Source: Bacteroidaceae bacterium
GTDB taxonomy: Bacteria > Bacteroidota > Bacteroidia > Bacteroidales > Bacteroidaceae
Length of the DNA: 35,657 nt
Reading direction: 5' to 3'
NCBI GenBank assembly: GCA_024401055.1
Contig: JAKSLT010000021.1
Span: 1 to 35,657 of the forward strand
Position numbers and translations under genes: made by a program. The notes below the pieces were generated by a model. That model was not told where the DNA came from. It worked only from the letters and a program-made list of their open reading frames with translations, and searched no databases. Position 1 is the first letter of the stretch, and each line of letters starts with the position of its first letter. Positions 24,644 through 32,657 of the stretch are shown piece after piece.

Positions 24644-24718
24644 TTTAATTTGAACTAGTCCTGATTTAATTCGAACTAGTCCTGATTTAATTTGCACTAG
24701 TCCTCCTTTAGTTTCTGG
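24644..24718. repeat. 21-bp tandem array with ACTAGT core
   Basis: Full units start at 24644, 24665 and 24686 (consensus TTTAATTYGMACTAGTCCT + 2), with partial units on both sides. ACTAGT is a palindrome repeated every 21 nt, two helical turns. Confidence 0.9.
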
Positions 24719-24767
24719 TAAAAGGGAAGTAGTGAAAATTAAAAGGGAGATAGTGAAAATTAAAAGG
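24719..24767. repeat. Second 21-bp array, adjacent
   Basis: Two full units at 24726-24746 and 24747-24767, of the form GARRTAGTGAAAATTAAAAG + G, with partial flanks. The sequence differs from the neighbouring array but the period is the same. Confidence 0.85.
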
Positions 24768-24862
24768 GATGAAGGAGCAAAATGATGGGAAACCGGCACG
24801 TTCGGTCCGCCTTTTTGCGCATTTAGGCCTCATCGCGCCGCGTTTTCTCCTTTTTTCGTTTT

Positions 24863-24883
24863 GTCAAAATTTTTTACAGTTTC
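24863..24883 (+). repeat. Dispersed near-palindromic AT motif, copy 3
   Basis: GTCAAAATTTTTTACAGTTTC. It differs from copies 1 and 2 by one base in the AT core. Confidence 0.8.
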
Positions 24884-24942
24884 AAATAATCGTTATGGAC
24901 GGTTGGGCAGTAATGCAGTCGGAAAATTTCCATGCCGCACCG

Positions 24943-26835
24943 TTAAAAATGCTTCTTGCCGCCGGAGATGCGCAGGGTGTGGGCGGCAGGCGACGAGGTG
25001 AGGCGGCGACCCGCGAGGTCATACGTCTGTTGTCCCTTGTCCTCCGTCTGTTGTCCGTTGTCTGTTGTCCTCAACACATTCAGGCCGGTGGGCTCTTCCA
25101 CGCGGACGCGGGCGGCGTTGCACACCTTGCCGTCGGCGTCCATCACGAAGGCCACGGCGTAAATCTGGTCGCGGTGGAGGGCCTGGAGGAGTACGTTGCG
25201 CGTGGGGAGGGCGAGGGTGTAGGCGCTCTCCACCTTACTGCCTGTTGTGCCGGCGGCGATTTGCGCCTGCGACTTTCCCGTGGTGGGATGGAAGGAATGG
25301 GCGATGCACACGTCGTTGTAGTGGATGAAGACCTCATTGCTGCCGTACTTGCCGCCGGCACCGAACTCGCCGAGCTCGTTCATGCCGCCGTAAGCCTCGG
25401 TGAGGAGGATGGCCTCCTTGCTTGAACTGCCCCAGGTGTTTTTCTGGCGCCAGAGGGCGGTGTTGCCGCGGAGGCTGTCGGCCGTCAGGACGAAGGCGAT
25501 GCTGGGCGAGGCCACTTCGCCGAGGTATTCCACGGCGGCCTTGGCGTTCACGCTATTGCCATCGGCGCTGAAGGTGGCGCTGAGCTGGATATCTACGTCG
25601 GCGGGCTCGGCATTGTAGGTGGCGAAGTCGGTACGGATGCCGAGGGGGCCGAAGGTTCCGTAGTAGGCGTCGCATGGCTCGTTCTTGCGGTCGATGACGC
25701 TGGTGGGCGAGCCCGTGAAGATATTGGGATAGTCGGGGCAGACCATCGCGTCGTCGCCGTTGTAGTTGTGCACGCTGATGCCGATGAAGTGGGGCTCGTG
25801 CTGCTTGAGGTACTCCATGGCCACCCAGCCGCGGGGACAGTAGAGGCAGCCCGTGCCGGTGCTTTCCTCCACGATGGAATGGCGCTCCACGATGCGGCCG
25901 AGGGTGGTGGACGCGAACGAAACAGGGGCTACGGCCTTCTGCGAGGCCTTGCCGTTGAAGGCCGTCAGGGTGAGTTTGCCCTCATAGGGGCCTATGGCGG
26001 CGGGAGCCTGGAAGGTGAGGGGCAGGGTGCCGCGGCGCTTGAAGCCGGCGGGGACGGGCGTGGCAAGGGTCTGGGTGTAGGTCTGTGCCGTACCGCCGAC
26101 CTCCACGGTGTAGGTGACGGCGGTGATGGGCTCGGCACTGTTGCTGACGACGGAGGCGTTCACCACGGCGGTGGAGCCGGCAGGGGCGGTGGGGGCCTCG
26201 GCACCCTTCAGCGTGATATTGACGTCGGGGAGCGAAGTGCCGGCGACGTGGGCCAGCATGGCCGTCGGGTAAGCGGTCCAGGAGTTGTTGCCCCACGAGG
26301 TACCTGACATCAGCCAGAGGGAATGCTCGGCTCTGGCGATGTCAACCATCACTACGGCCTCGGCATCCTCGGTGGTTTGCAGGCGAGTGACGTTGAAGGT
26401 GTAGCCTACGAAGAGGCCGTCGGTGGGAATGGCCACGGGCTCGTCGAAGAAGACGGTGGTGTAGCCGCCCTTGTGGATTGTGCCGGAGTAGGAGGCGGTG
26501 GCGAGCACGCTGTCGGTGGGCATGAAGGAATCACCCTCCTCGCTGAACGTGGCACCCGCGAAGATTTGCAGCTTGCTGACGTTGTCGGAAACGAAAGGCA
26601 CGCTTATGGCCTTGACGGTGGCGCCTTTCACGGTCTTGTCGTAGGGAATCTTCATGGCCACGCCGATGCGGGTGAGCATCCTCACGTTGGTGTATTTCCA
26701 CTCGGCGGGGTCGCCGGTGGCAAAGCCCCATGCCACGGTGCCGTCCACGTTGGGGGCGAGGCTGTTCTGGCCCAGCGCATACTGACGGCCGAGACAGAGC
26801 ACGGCGATGATAAGAATGAATTTCCTTATGTTCAT
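24943..26835 (-). CDS. Omp28/thioredoxin-like surface protein with T9SS tail (CLYC)
   Basis: The protein has 630 residues. It has a signal peptide (about 1-22, ending ALGQ), an N-terminal beta domain with VAWGFATGD and FVGYTFNV, an Ig-like domain, then VEESTGTGC with C330-L-Y-C333, RGWVAMEYLK, SVHNYNGDDAM and SPTSVIDRK. Here the resolving APSC cysteine seen in relatives is missing (SPTS). The tail has YDLAGRRL and SGGKKHF, shorter and less canonical than in the others. Its ATG overlaps the upstream stop (ATGA), so it is translationally coupled to that gene. It is last in its transcript. Function is inferred as for the array. Confidence 0.86.
   Translation of the reverse strand: MNIRKFILIIAVLCLGRQYALGQNSLAPNVDGTVAWGFATGDPAEWKYTNVRMLTRIGVAMKIPYDKTVKGATVKAISVPFVSDNVSKLQIFAGATFSEEGDSFMPTDSVLATASYSGTIHKGGYTTVFFDEPVAIPTDGLFVGYTFNVTRLQTTEDAEAVVMVDIARAEHSLWLMSGTSWGNNSWTAYPTAMLAHVAGTSLPDVNITLKGAEAPTAPAGSTAVVNASVVSNSAEPITAVTYTVEVGGTAQTYTQTLATPVPAGFKRRGTLPLTFQAPAAIGPYEGKLTLTAFNGKASQKAVAPVSFASTTLGRIVERHSIVEESTGTGCLYCPRGWVAMEYLKQHEPHFIGISVHNYNGDDAMVCPDYPNIFTGSPTSVIDRKNEPCDAYYGTFGPLGIRTDFATYNAEPADVDIQLSATFSADGNSVNAKAAVEYLGEVASPSIAFVLTADSLRGNTALWRQKNTWGSSSKEAILLTEAYGGMNELGEFGAGGKYGSNEVFIHYNDVCIAHSFHPTTGKSQAQIAAGTTGSKVESAYTLALPTRNVLLQALHRDQIYAVAFVMDADGKVCNAARVRVEEPTGLNVLRTTDNGQQTEDKGQQTYDLAGRRLTSSPAAHTLRISGGKKHF
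25025..25071. repeat. Heptanucleotide repeat in coding linker
   Basis: About six units (GTCTGTT, GTCCCTT, GTCCTCC, GTCTGTT, GTCCGTT, GTCTGTT) lie before the tail of the CLYC protein. Confidence 0.85.
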
Positions 26836-28661
26836 TTTGCTATTACTTTTTTACCTTGTTGTATGTAGATATTGCCGTGAAGCTTCAAGCCAACGGCGCG
26901 ACCAGAGAGGTCAGTCGTCTGTTGTCCGTTGTCTGTTGTCCCCAGTCCGTTGTCTGTTGTCTGTTGTCTTAACACATTGATGCCCTCGGTCGCCCCTACC
27001 CTGCAACGGGCGGCGTTGGCCACGGTGCCGTCGGCATTGAAGACGATGGCGGTGAGATATACCTTGCCGTAATCCATGGCCTGGCGCATAAGACTGGAGG
27101 CATTGAGGGCCACGGTGGAGGCGGCAAAGGCGGTGGCGCCCTTTGTGGTGGGCGAGAGGGTGACGGAGCCGTCCTTGATGCTGCCGTTGGTCTGCTTCGT
27201 CCACGTAGAGCCGCACATCACGTCGTTGTAAGTCAGGAAGATGTAGCCGTCGCCGTATGCGCCGCCCTTGCAGAAGATGGCGAGGTCGCCCATGCCGTTG
27301 GGGTCGGTCTGGTACAGGTCGTTGTTCTGACGCCACGGGCTACCGGTGCCCGTGATGCCGTCGGCGGTGAGGACGAAGGCCACACGGCTGCCGGGACTGC
27401 TGGCAAGGAAGGTCACGTCGGCGGAGGCATTCACGCTATTGTGGCTGGCATCGGCCCAGGAGCCTGCCACGGTGATGACGGCGGTGGGATCCACGTCGCT
27501 GTACTTGTTCACGCACTGCGCCATGCCCTCGCCCCATTCACCGTAATAGGGGTCGATGTTGATGGCCGTGCGATCCACGCAGCAACTGGGGGCACCGTCC
27601 CAAGGCAGGTCGGCATAGTCGGGACAGTACATGGGGTCGTTGTTGTTGTATTGGTGCACGGCCACGACCAAGGCCTGGTCGGCCTGCTTCTCATGCACAC
27701 GTTCGAGGGCCAGCCAGCCACGCGGGCAGTTGCCGCACCATGTGCCGGTGAATTCTTCTATGAGCGTGAGGCGCTGATGGAGTTCGTCGCGCACGTCGAG
27801 GTCGAAGCCGGCGGCGCTATGGTCGTTGTAGGGCTTGCCGTTAACGGCCGTGATGCTCACGAGCCCCTGATACGTGCCGGCCTTCTTGGGGGCCGTGAAG
27901 GAGATGGCCACATTGCCGTACTGGTTCAGGCCGCTGGGGATGGGCTCGGCCAGTGTGGCGGTGCCGTTCTGCGTCTTGCCGTCCAGCTCCACGGCATAGC
28001 CGATGCTCTGCACGGGTTCTGCGCTGCTGCTGGCCAGTGTCAGCTCGGCAAGGGCTTCGCCGCCTTTCTGGCACTTGCGGCTCTGCACCTGAAGGATGCT
28101 TACCTTGCTCTCGTCGAGCTGCATGCCGGTGACGAAGAGCTGCAAGGCGCTCACGCCCAGTTCGGGATAGTCGTACCAGCGGCCGAACTTGTTCTCGTAG
28201 AGCCACAGACCGTCCTTCGCCTCGCCGTCGGCGGTGCAGATGGGGTAATAGTAATTGGTGTCGAAGCTGTAGCCGATGAAGAAGCCTTCGGCCGGAATGG
28301 CGAGGGGACTCTTGAGGTCCACGCGGGTATAGCCGTTGCCTTTCACCTTGCCGCTGTATTTCTGCTCAAAGGTCTTGGCCGGCAGCCAAGCGGCGGCATA
28401 CTCGATGGATGGCACTGACCAGATGCTGATGTTCGTGGCGTCGTCGGTAGCAAAGGGAAGGTTTACGGCCGTTATCTTGGCGCCTTTCAGCTCGCCGTCG
28501 CCGGGCACCCACATGGCTATTTCCGTCCGGCCGCCACCGCTGCCGGCCACGGAGAAATCGGGCGCGGTGCTGTAGCCCCACAGGGTCTCCTGCGAGAATG
28601 CCGTGAGGGGAAGGACGAAAAGGAATACGAAAAGGAGGGAACTGAGTAAAGGTTTCTTCAT
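26832..28661 (-). CDS. Omp28/thioredoxin-like surface protein with T9SS tail (CGNC)
   Basis: The protein has 609 residues. It has a signal peptide (about 1-23, ending AFSQ), an N-terminal beta domain with ETLWGYST and FIGYSFD, an Ig-like domain with ITAVNGKPYND, then IEEFTGTWC with C309-G-N-C312, RGWLALERVH, AVHQYNNNDPM and APSCCVDR followed by DPYYGEW. The double Cys in APSCC is unusual within the array. The linker is long and repetitive, then TDLSGRAV and QGKKVIAK. It is separated from the upstream paralogue by 146 nt containing a hairpin and an alternating tract, and overlaps the downstream gene by ATGA. Probably surface-exposed. Confidence 0.87.
   Translation of the reverse strand: MKKPLLSSLLFVFLFVLPLTAFSQETLWGYSTAPDFSVAGSGGGRTEIAMWVPGDGELKGAKITAVNLPFATDDATNISIWSVPSIEYAAAWLPAKTFEQKYSGKVKGNGYTRVDLKSPLAIPAEGFFIGYSFDTNYYYPICTADGEAKDGLWLYENKFGRWYDYPELGVSALQLFVTGMQLDESKVSILQVQSRKCQKGGEALAELTLASSSAEPVQSIGYAVELDGKTQNGTATLAEPIPSGLNQYGNVAISFTAPKKAGTYQGLVSITAVNGKPYNDHSAAGFDLDVRDELHQRLTLIEEFTGTWCGNCPRGWLALERVHEKQADQALVVAVHQYNNNDPMYCPDYADLPWDGAPSCCVDRTAINIDPYYGEWGEGMAQCVNKYSDVDPTAVITVAGSWADASHNSVNASADVTFLASSPGSRVAFVLTADGITGTGSPWRQNNDLYQTDPNGMGDLAIFCKGGAYGDGYIFLTYNDVMCGSTWTKQTNGSIKDGSVTLSPTTKGATAFAASTVALNASSLMRQAMDYGKVYLTAIVFNADGTVANAARCRVGATEGINVLRQQTTDNGLGTTDNGQQTTDLSGRAVGLKLHGNIYIQQGKKVIAK
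26914..26971. repeat. Heptanucleotide repeat in coding linker, interrupted
   Basis: Two runs of about three units each flank CCCCA. They encode the Gln/Thr/Asp/Asn linker of the CGNC protein. Confidence 0.85.
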
Positions 28662-28672
28662 GCGCGTGTTCT

Positions 28673-28713
28673 TGCGTACGTATGCGTACGCGTAATAATA
28701 TAAATAGGTATAT
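28673..28713. other. Alternating CG/TA tract upstream of the CGNC gene
   Basis: TGCGTACGTATGCGTACGCG followed by TAATAATATAAATA. This would lie in the leader of the CGNC-protein mRNA. Confidence 0.6.
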
Positions 28714-28759
28714 CCCTACGGATAGGAACACCCGTCTTGCAGGCATTCCTATCGTAGGG
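28714..28759 (-). terminator. Hairpin between two array genes, possible attenuator
   Basis: On the minus strand, CCCTACGATAGGAA pairs with TTCCTATCCGTAGGG (one bulge) around a 17-nt loop, followed by AT-rich sequence without a strong T run. It sits between the CAWC gene and the CGNC gene and may end or attenuate the upstream transcript. Confidence 0.6.
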
Positions 28760-28768
28760 GGGAGGTAA

Positions 28769-28793
28769 GTGAAAAGTTAAAAGTGAAAAGTTG
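28769..28793. repeat. Heptanucleotide repeat (GTGAAAA)n
   Basis: Units GTGAAAA, GTTAAAA, GTGAAAA, GTT in non-coding DNA just after the CAWC gene. Same family as 7952-7993. Confidence 0.75.
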
Positions 28794-28807
28794 CGGGGTG
28801 AGGCCTT

Positions 28808-30697
28808 TTATCTTATCACCTTCTTGCCGTTCTGGATTACGACGCCGTGAGCCTGGGTGGCGATGCGGCCGGAGAGGTCAACGGCAGTCTGCTGGCCGTT
28901 ACCCGTTGTCTCCTGCAGCACGGTGCCGATGCCTTCGGCTTCTTCAACCTTGGCACGGGCAGCGTTGACGATTTCACCGGAAATCTTATCAAGCACGAGG
29001 GCTACGACGTTCACCTGGTCGTACTTGATGGCGGGCTTGCCGTAAGAGGAAGCGGTAATGCTGACGGTGTAGGCGTTTTCAACCTTCTCGCCAACCTTGG
29101 AGAGGGTGGGAAGAGCCTCGGCCTTGTTCTTGTGGGCGGTGTTCCAGGAGCTTCCAATCAGCACGTCGTTGAAGACGAGGTTGGCAATCTGGCTCTGGCC
29201 ATACGTGCCACCCTTGCAGATGAGGGCAGCCTTCTTGCCGAGTTCGGTCTTGGTGTCAAAACCGGCTTGAGTGGTGGTGTAGTTGGCGTAGTTGTTGTAC
29301 TGCTTCCAGCGGTTCCTGATGGTGGTGCTGGCACCCTCGGGGCAGGTCATGCCGTCGCCGGTCAGCACGTAGGCAATCTCGTAGCCTTCGCAGTCGGTGA
29401 GGAATTCAATGCTGGCCTTGGCGTCCACCTTGGAGTGAGTCTCGTCGGTGTAGGCACCGCTGACGGTCACGTCAACGAAAGGTGCGATGGCACCGTAGTA
29501 ATCCAGGTCGGCATCGATGGTGGTGCCGAAGCCGCCCTCATAGGGGTCAACCTGGCCATCCTTGCGGTCAACCATAGCGCCGGGAGCGCCCTTCCACTGG
29601 ATGGAAGCGTAGTTGTTGTTGTACATCGGGTCGGCAGAATCGTACTGGTGGATGGCAATGCCGATTACTTCGGGACGGAACTCCTTAATGTATTCCATAG
29701 CAGCCCAGCCGCGGGGGCACCAGGCGCAAGTGGTGCCGGTGAACTCTTCAATGACGGTGTTGCGCTTGACGGAACGTGAGAGCACGTTCACCTTGGCAAC
29801 GACAGGGTCGGCAGTGACGGCCACGCCGTTCACCTTTGTAATGGTCACAATGGCATTGTAGCCGCCTTCCTTTTCGGGCAGCGTTATGTCAATGGAGATA
29901 GTGCCGGGCTTATTGATACCTGAAGGTATATTGACCTTGGCTTCATCGGCAACAGTCTGTCCGTTGAGCTCAACGGTGTAGCCTACGCTTGTGATGGCGT
30001 TGCTGCTGGTGCCCATCAGGTGGCACTTGAGGGCAGACTTGTCGCCCTTGCCGCCATATACGTTGTCAATAGCCGTAAGGACAACATTATTCTCGGGGAG
30101 TTTGAGACCCTTCACGAGAAGTTGCAGGGGGCTGGCGCCAAACTGGCCGGAGTAGTCCTCCCACTTGCCGCCGACCAGCAGGTTGAGAGCACCGGGAACG
30201 AGGTCTGCGCCCGTTGCGATGGGGTACTGCTCTGTTTGTGCCGAGGCTGAGCTGATGGTGAACTTATAGCCCACGTACAGCGTCTCGCCCTTTGTCATCT
30301 TATATTCCTTTTCCAATGCTACGTTGTTGTAGCCTTTCTTCACACTGCCGGAGAGTGTGCCGGCGGCCAGGTCGGTGCCACCGAGGGTCTTGGTAACGAA
30401 CACGGAAACGCCCGTGGCCTTCGTGGTGAAGAAGGGCACGGCCACGCCTTGGATAGTTGCGCCGTCCAATAATTCGTCCACTACCACTTTGATGGCAGCG
30501 CCGAACTCGCCTGTGCCGCCTGTGCCGACGCAAGCGTAGCCGAAGTTTTCGTCGTAGGCATAGCCCCACATGTCCGTGCCGTCAAGGCTGGCGGCGTGGA
30601 GAGGTCCCTGGGCTTTTATCTGAATCTTTTGAAGGCGCTGGGCCTGCATGCTGATGCCGAACAGTACGGCCACAGCGAGAAGGAGTAGTTTCTTCAT
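28808..30697 (-). CDS. Omp28/thioredoxin-like surface protein with T9SS tail (CAWC)
   Basis: The protein has 629 residues. It has a signal peptide (1-19, ending MQAQ), an N-terminal beta domain with DMWGYAYD and YVGYKFT, an Ig-like domain with ITKVNGVAVT, then IEEFTGTTC with C324-A-W-C327, RGWAAMEYIK, AIHQYDSADPM, GAPGAMVDRK and DPYEGGF. The resolving-site Cys of APSC is absent (APGA). The linker is short (QETTGNGQQT) and the heptanucleotide repeat is eroded. The tail VDLSGRIATQ ... NGKKVIR is canonical. It follows the Cys-rich gene by 18 nt, so both are probably on the transcript that starts at the TlpA gene. Confidence 0.88.
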   Translation of the reverse strand: MKKLLLLAVAVLFGISMQAQRLQKIQIKAQGPLHAASLDGTDMWGYAYDENFGYACVGTGGTGEFGAAIKVVVDELLDGATIQGVAVPFFTTKATGVSVFVTKTLGGTDLAAGTLSGSVKKGYNNVALEKEYKMTKGETLYVGYKFTISSASAQTEQYPIATGADLVPGALNLLVGGKWEDYSGQFGASPLQLLVKGLKLPENNVVLTAIDNVYGGKGDKSALKCHLMGTSSNAITSVGYTVELNGQTVADEAKVNIPSGINKPGTISIDITLPEKEGGYNAIVTITKVNGVAVTADPVVAKVNVLSRSVKRNTVIEEFTGTTCAWCPRGWAAMEYIKEFRPEVIGIAIHQYDSADPMYNNNYASIQWKGAPGAMVDRKDGQVDPYEGGFGTTIDADLDYYGAIAPFVDVTVSGAYTDETHSKVDAKASIEFLTDCEGYEIAYVLTGDGMTCPEGASTTIRNRWKQYNNYANYTTTQAGFDTKTELGKKAALICKGGTYGQSQIANLVFNDVLIGSSWNTAHKNKAEALPTLSKVGEKVENAYTVSITASSYGKPAIKYDQVNVVALVLDKISGEIVNAARAKVEEAEGIGTVLQETTGNGQQTAVDLSGRIATQAHGVVIQNGKKVIR

Positions 30698-30715
30698 CTT
30701 TATTTCCTTTACAAA

Positions 30716-31759
30716 TTAGCGAATAACTTTCTTGCCGCCCTTGATGAGGAGGCCCTTGGCGCCCTGAGAGGCTACGCGGCCCTGGAGGTCGTATGCCTTC
30801 TGCGACTGAGAGCTTACTGCGGCCTGCTGTATGCCTTCGGGGCCAGAACCTTTCTCATAAACATACTTCACGGTGTAGGTGTTACCTTTCGCACCGTTAA
30901 CATAGAACTCCATGGTGCAAGTGCACTCGCCGGGCTCATATTCATAGCTAGCCATGCTCATGCAGTTCCATTCGGTAAGGATGTCCTTTGTCTCACCGGC
31001 CTTGATGACTTCAGCACCCGTCTCGTAGGTGGCACCGGAGGGATACATCTGACACATACCGCCCAGGCAGCACTGGAAGGAACCGAAGCTGTACTTGGGA
31101 GTGAACTTCATCGTCACCTTAGCATCGGTTAATTCATTATTCCTCAAGGAAGGGCTGTGGAAGATTACGTCACCCCACTCAGGGTCAATCTCTGGCGTGA
31201 TAATCATTGTCTCGCCGTCCTTGTACTCTTTGCCGTCATTAGGATTAACAAGGACTACACCCGGCAGAGGATTGTCATTGGTCTTTTCTTGATAAACATA
31301 CTTCACGGTGTAGGAGTTACCTTTCTCACCGTTAACGTAGAATTCCATGGTGCAAGTGCACTCGCCATACTTGTACTCGAAAGTCGCACTGTCCATGCAG
31401 TTCCATTCGGTAAGGATACTCTTTGTCTCACCGGCCTTGATGGCTTCAGCGCCCGTCTCGTAGGTGGCACCGGAGGGATACATCTGACACATGCCGCCAA
31501 GGCAGCACTGGAAAGAGCCGAAGCTGTACTTGGGAGCGAACTTCATCGTCACCTTTACATCGGCCTTGCCTTTATTCTTCAATGAAGGGCTCTCAAAAAT
31601 TACGTCGCCCCACTCTGGGTCAACATTGGGCGTGATAATCATCGTCTCACCGTCCTTGTACTCTTTGCCATCGTTAGGGCTGACGAGTACTACGTCCTTC
31701 TGGGCGAAGGTGGGGGCAGCCAGAAGTGCGGCTGCGAATAAAGCGTAAAGTTTCTTCAT
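30716..31759 (-). CDS. Duplicated Cys-rich secreted protein with T9SS tail
   Basis: The protein has 347 residues and belongs to no family I recognise. It has a signal peptide (1-19). Two ~134-residue repeats cover 23-156 and 168-301, offset exactly 145 residues. Each has six cysteines in the same places: FQCC, GMCQ, WNCM and ECTC (85, 86, 91, 121, 134, 136, and the same +145). All twelve are even in number and suited to disulfides. The tail has YDLQGRVASQ and GGKKVIR, without the heptanucleotide linker. Lying between the Omp28 lipoprotein and the thioredoxin-like array, it is a candidate client or partner of the redox proteins; that is inference from position and Cys content. Confidence 0.85.
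   Translation of the reverse strand: MKKLYALFAAALLAAPTFAQKDVVLVSPNDGKEYKDGETMIITPNVDPEWGDVIFESPSLKNKGKADVKVTMKFAPKYSFGSFQCCLGGMCQMYPSGATYETGAEAIKAGETKSILTEWNCMDSATFEYKYGECTCTMEFYVNGEKGNSYTVKYVYQEKTNDNPLPGVVLVNPNDGKEYKDGETMIITPEIDPEWGDVIFHSPSLRNNELTDAKVTMKFTPKYSFGSFQCCLGGMCQMYPSGATYETGAEVIKAGETKDILTEWNCMSMASYEYEPGECTCTMEFYVNGAKGNTYTVKYVYEKGSGPEGIQQAAVSSQSQKAYDLQGRVASQGAKGLLIKGGKKVIR
30857..31258 (-). repeat. In-gene duplicated module, copy 2
   Basis: DNA-level direct repeat of 31292-31693, almost identical over the Cys-rich core, so the duplication is recent or kept uniform by gene conversion. Confidence 0.85.
31292..31693 (-). repeat. In-gene duplicated module, copy 1
   Basis: First copy of the Cys-rich module, paired with 30857-31258. 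Confidence 0.85.
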
Positions 31760-31823
31760 AGAAATAAAAGTTTTTGAGTTATTATTTATTTAGATTTGTC
31801 AAGAGTTAGCGGCATGCCGCGGG

Positions 31824-32642
31824 TTAAGCGTTCACGAGGGGGAAACGCTTAACCTGCAGCATCTCGCCGTCCTTGGAGGACACGATTACTACGACATACA
31901 TATTGGCTGCCGTCCACGCGTTGTTGATTGCCAGGCTGTAGTGGCAGGCTGCGGCGGTGCCCTCCGTCAGGCTTACGGCATCGCCGTCGATGGGCGTGAG
32001 CGTGGTGCGGAAGATGTTGTTATGTCTGAACTCGCGGTTGCGCGAACCGTCGGGCATCTTCTGCCAACTTATGAAGTCGTTCTCCGTCACCCACACCTGT
32101 ACGAGGGCGTCGAGGCTCTGCGTGGTGCTGATGTTGAAGTTTACGTCATAGGTGTTGGCGTCGCTCTCGCTGACGGTGCCTGTGAAGTCGGAGATTTTCA
32201 CGGGAGTGGTCTGTGCGGCGTAGGTGTGCACAAGTTCGGGCAGGCGGTTCTGCACCTCGGGGCCGCCGCAGAGGGGTTCGCCGATGCGGTTGACGCGCAC
32301 GGCGGGCTGGGGCAGATTTTCGTTGCCGAGCTTCAGGAAATATTCCTGTCCCTCCTTCGTAAAGAGGGGAGTGCCCATGCCGAGCATGCCGCTGTGGATA
32401 CCCACTGCTACTACGTGGCCCGAATAGAAGTGCTCCAAGTTTTCAACGACGGTCGTGGCCGTGGGACAGTTGGGGCAGTTCTGACCGGTGAAGTCCTCGA
32501 TGAGCACAGTGCGGGATTCCCCCGTGGTGGGCACGATGGGGCCGACTTCTTCCTCCACGAGGCGGTCTTCATAACTGATATCGCTGCACGAGGCGGCCAG
32601 CAGGGCAGCCACGGCGAGGCTAAAGAGATGTATATGCTTCAT
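31824..32642 (-). CDS. Omp28-family outer-membrane lipoprotein
   Basis: The protein has 272 residues. Its lipoprotein signal peptide ends LAAS-C19. The thioredoxin-like region opens IEDFTGQNC with C56-P-N-C59 and continues with GHVVAVGIHSG, LPQPAVRVNR and a beta-rich C-terminal half (VSESDANTYDVNFNIST). It has no T9SS tail, so it is lipid-anchored, unlike the larger relatives downstream. Omp28 was first described as a surface protein of Porphyromonas gingivalis; its biochemical role is unsettled. It lies 15 nt after the DUF6029-like gene. As the simplest member it may be the ancestor-like form of the array. Confidence 0.88.
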   Translation of the reverse strand: MKHIHLFSLAVAALLAASCSDISYEDRLVEEEVGPIVPTTGESRTVLIEDFTGQNCPNCPTATTVVENLEHFYSGHVVAVGIHSGMLGMGTPLFTKEGQEYFLKLGNENLPQPAVRVNRIGEPLCGGPEVQNRLPELVHTYAAQTTPVKISDFTGTVSESDANTYDVNFNISTTQSLDALVQVWVTENDFISWQKMPDGSRNREFRHNNIFRTTLTPIDGDAVSLTEGTAAACHYSLAINNAWTAANMYVVVIVSSKDGEMLQVKRFPLVNA

Positions 32643-32657
32643 TTCAGATGGGGAAAA

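Larger units (their letters stand above)
24326..24942. other. 617-nt gene-free gap inside the surface cluster
   Basis: This holds two copies of the dispersed AT motif (24381-24404, 24863-24883), two different 21-bp arrays and a GC-rich patch near 24420-24470. No clean consensus promoter is visible, although a start site for the downstream three genes is expected here. A 79-codon minus-strand frame over the arrays merely translates the repeat. Confidence 0.65.

Noticed and set aside
24560-24799. A 79-codon minus-strand frame with a repeated GLVQIKS heptapeptide
   Set aside because: It is a translation of the 21-bp tandem array and has no start signal or homologous logic.
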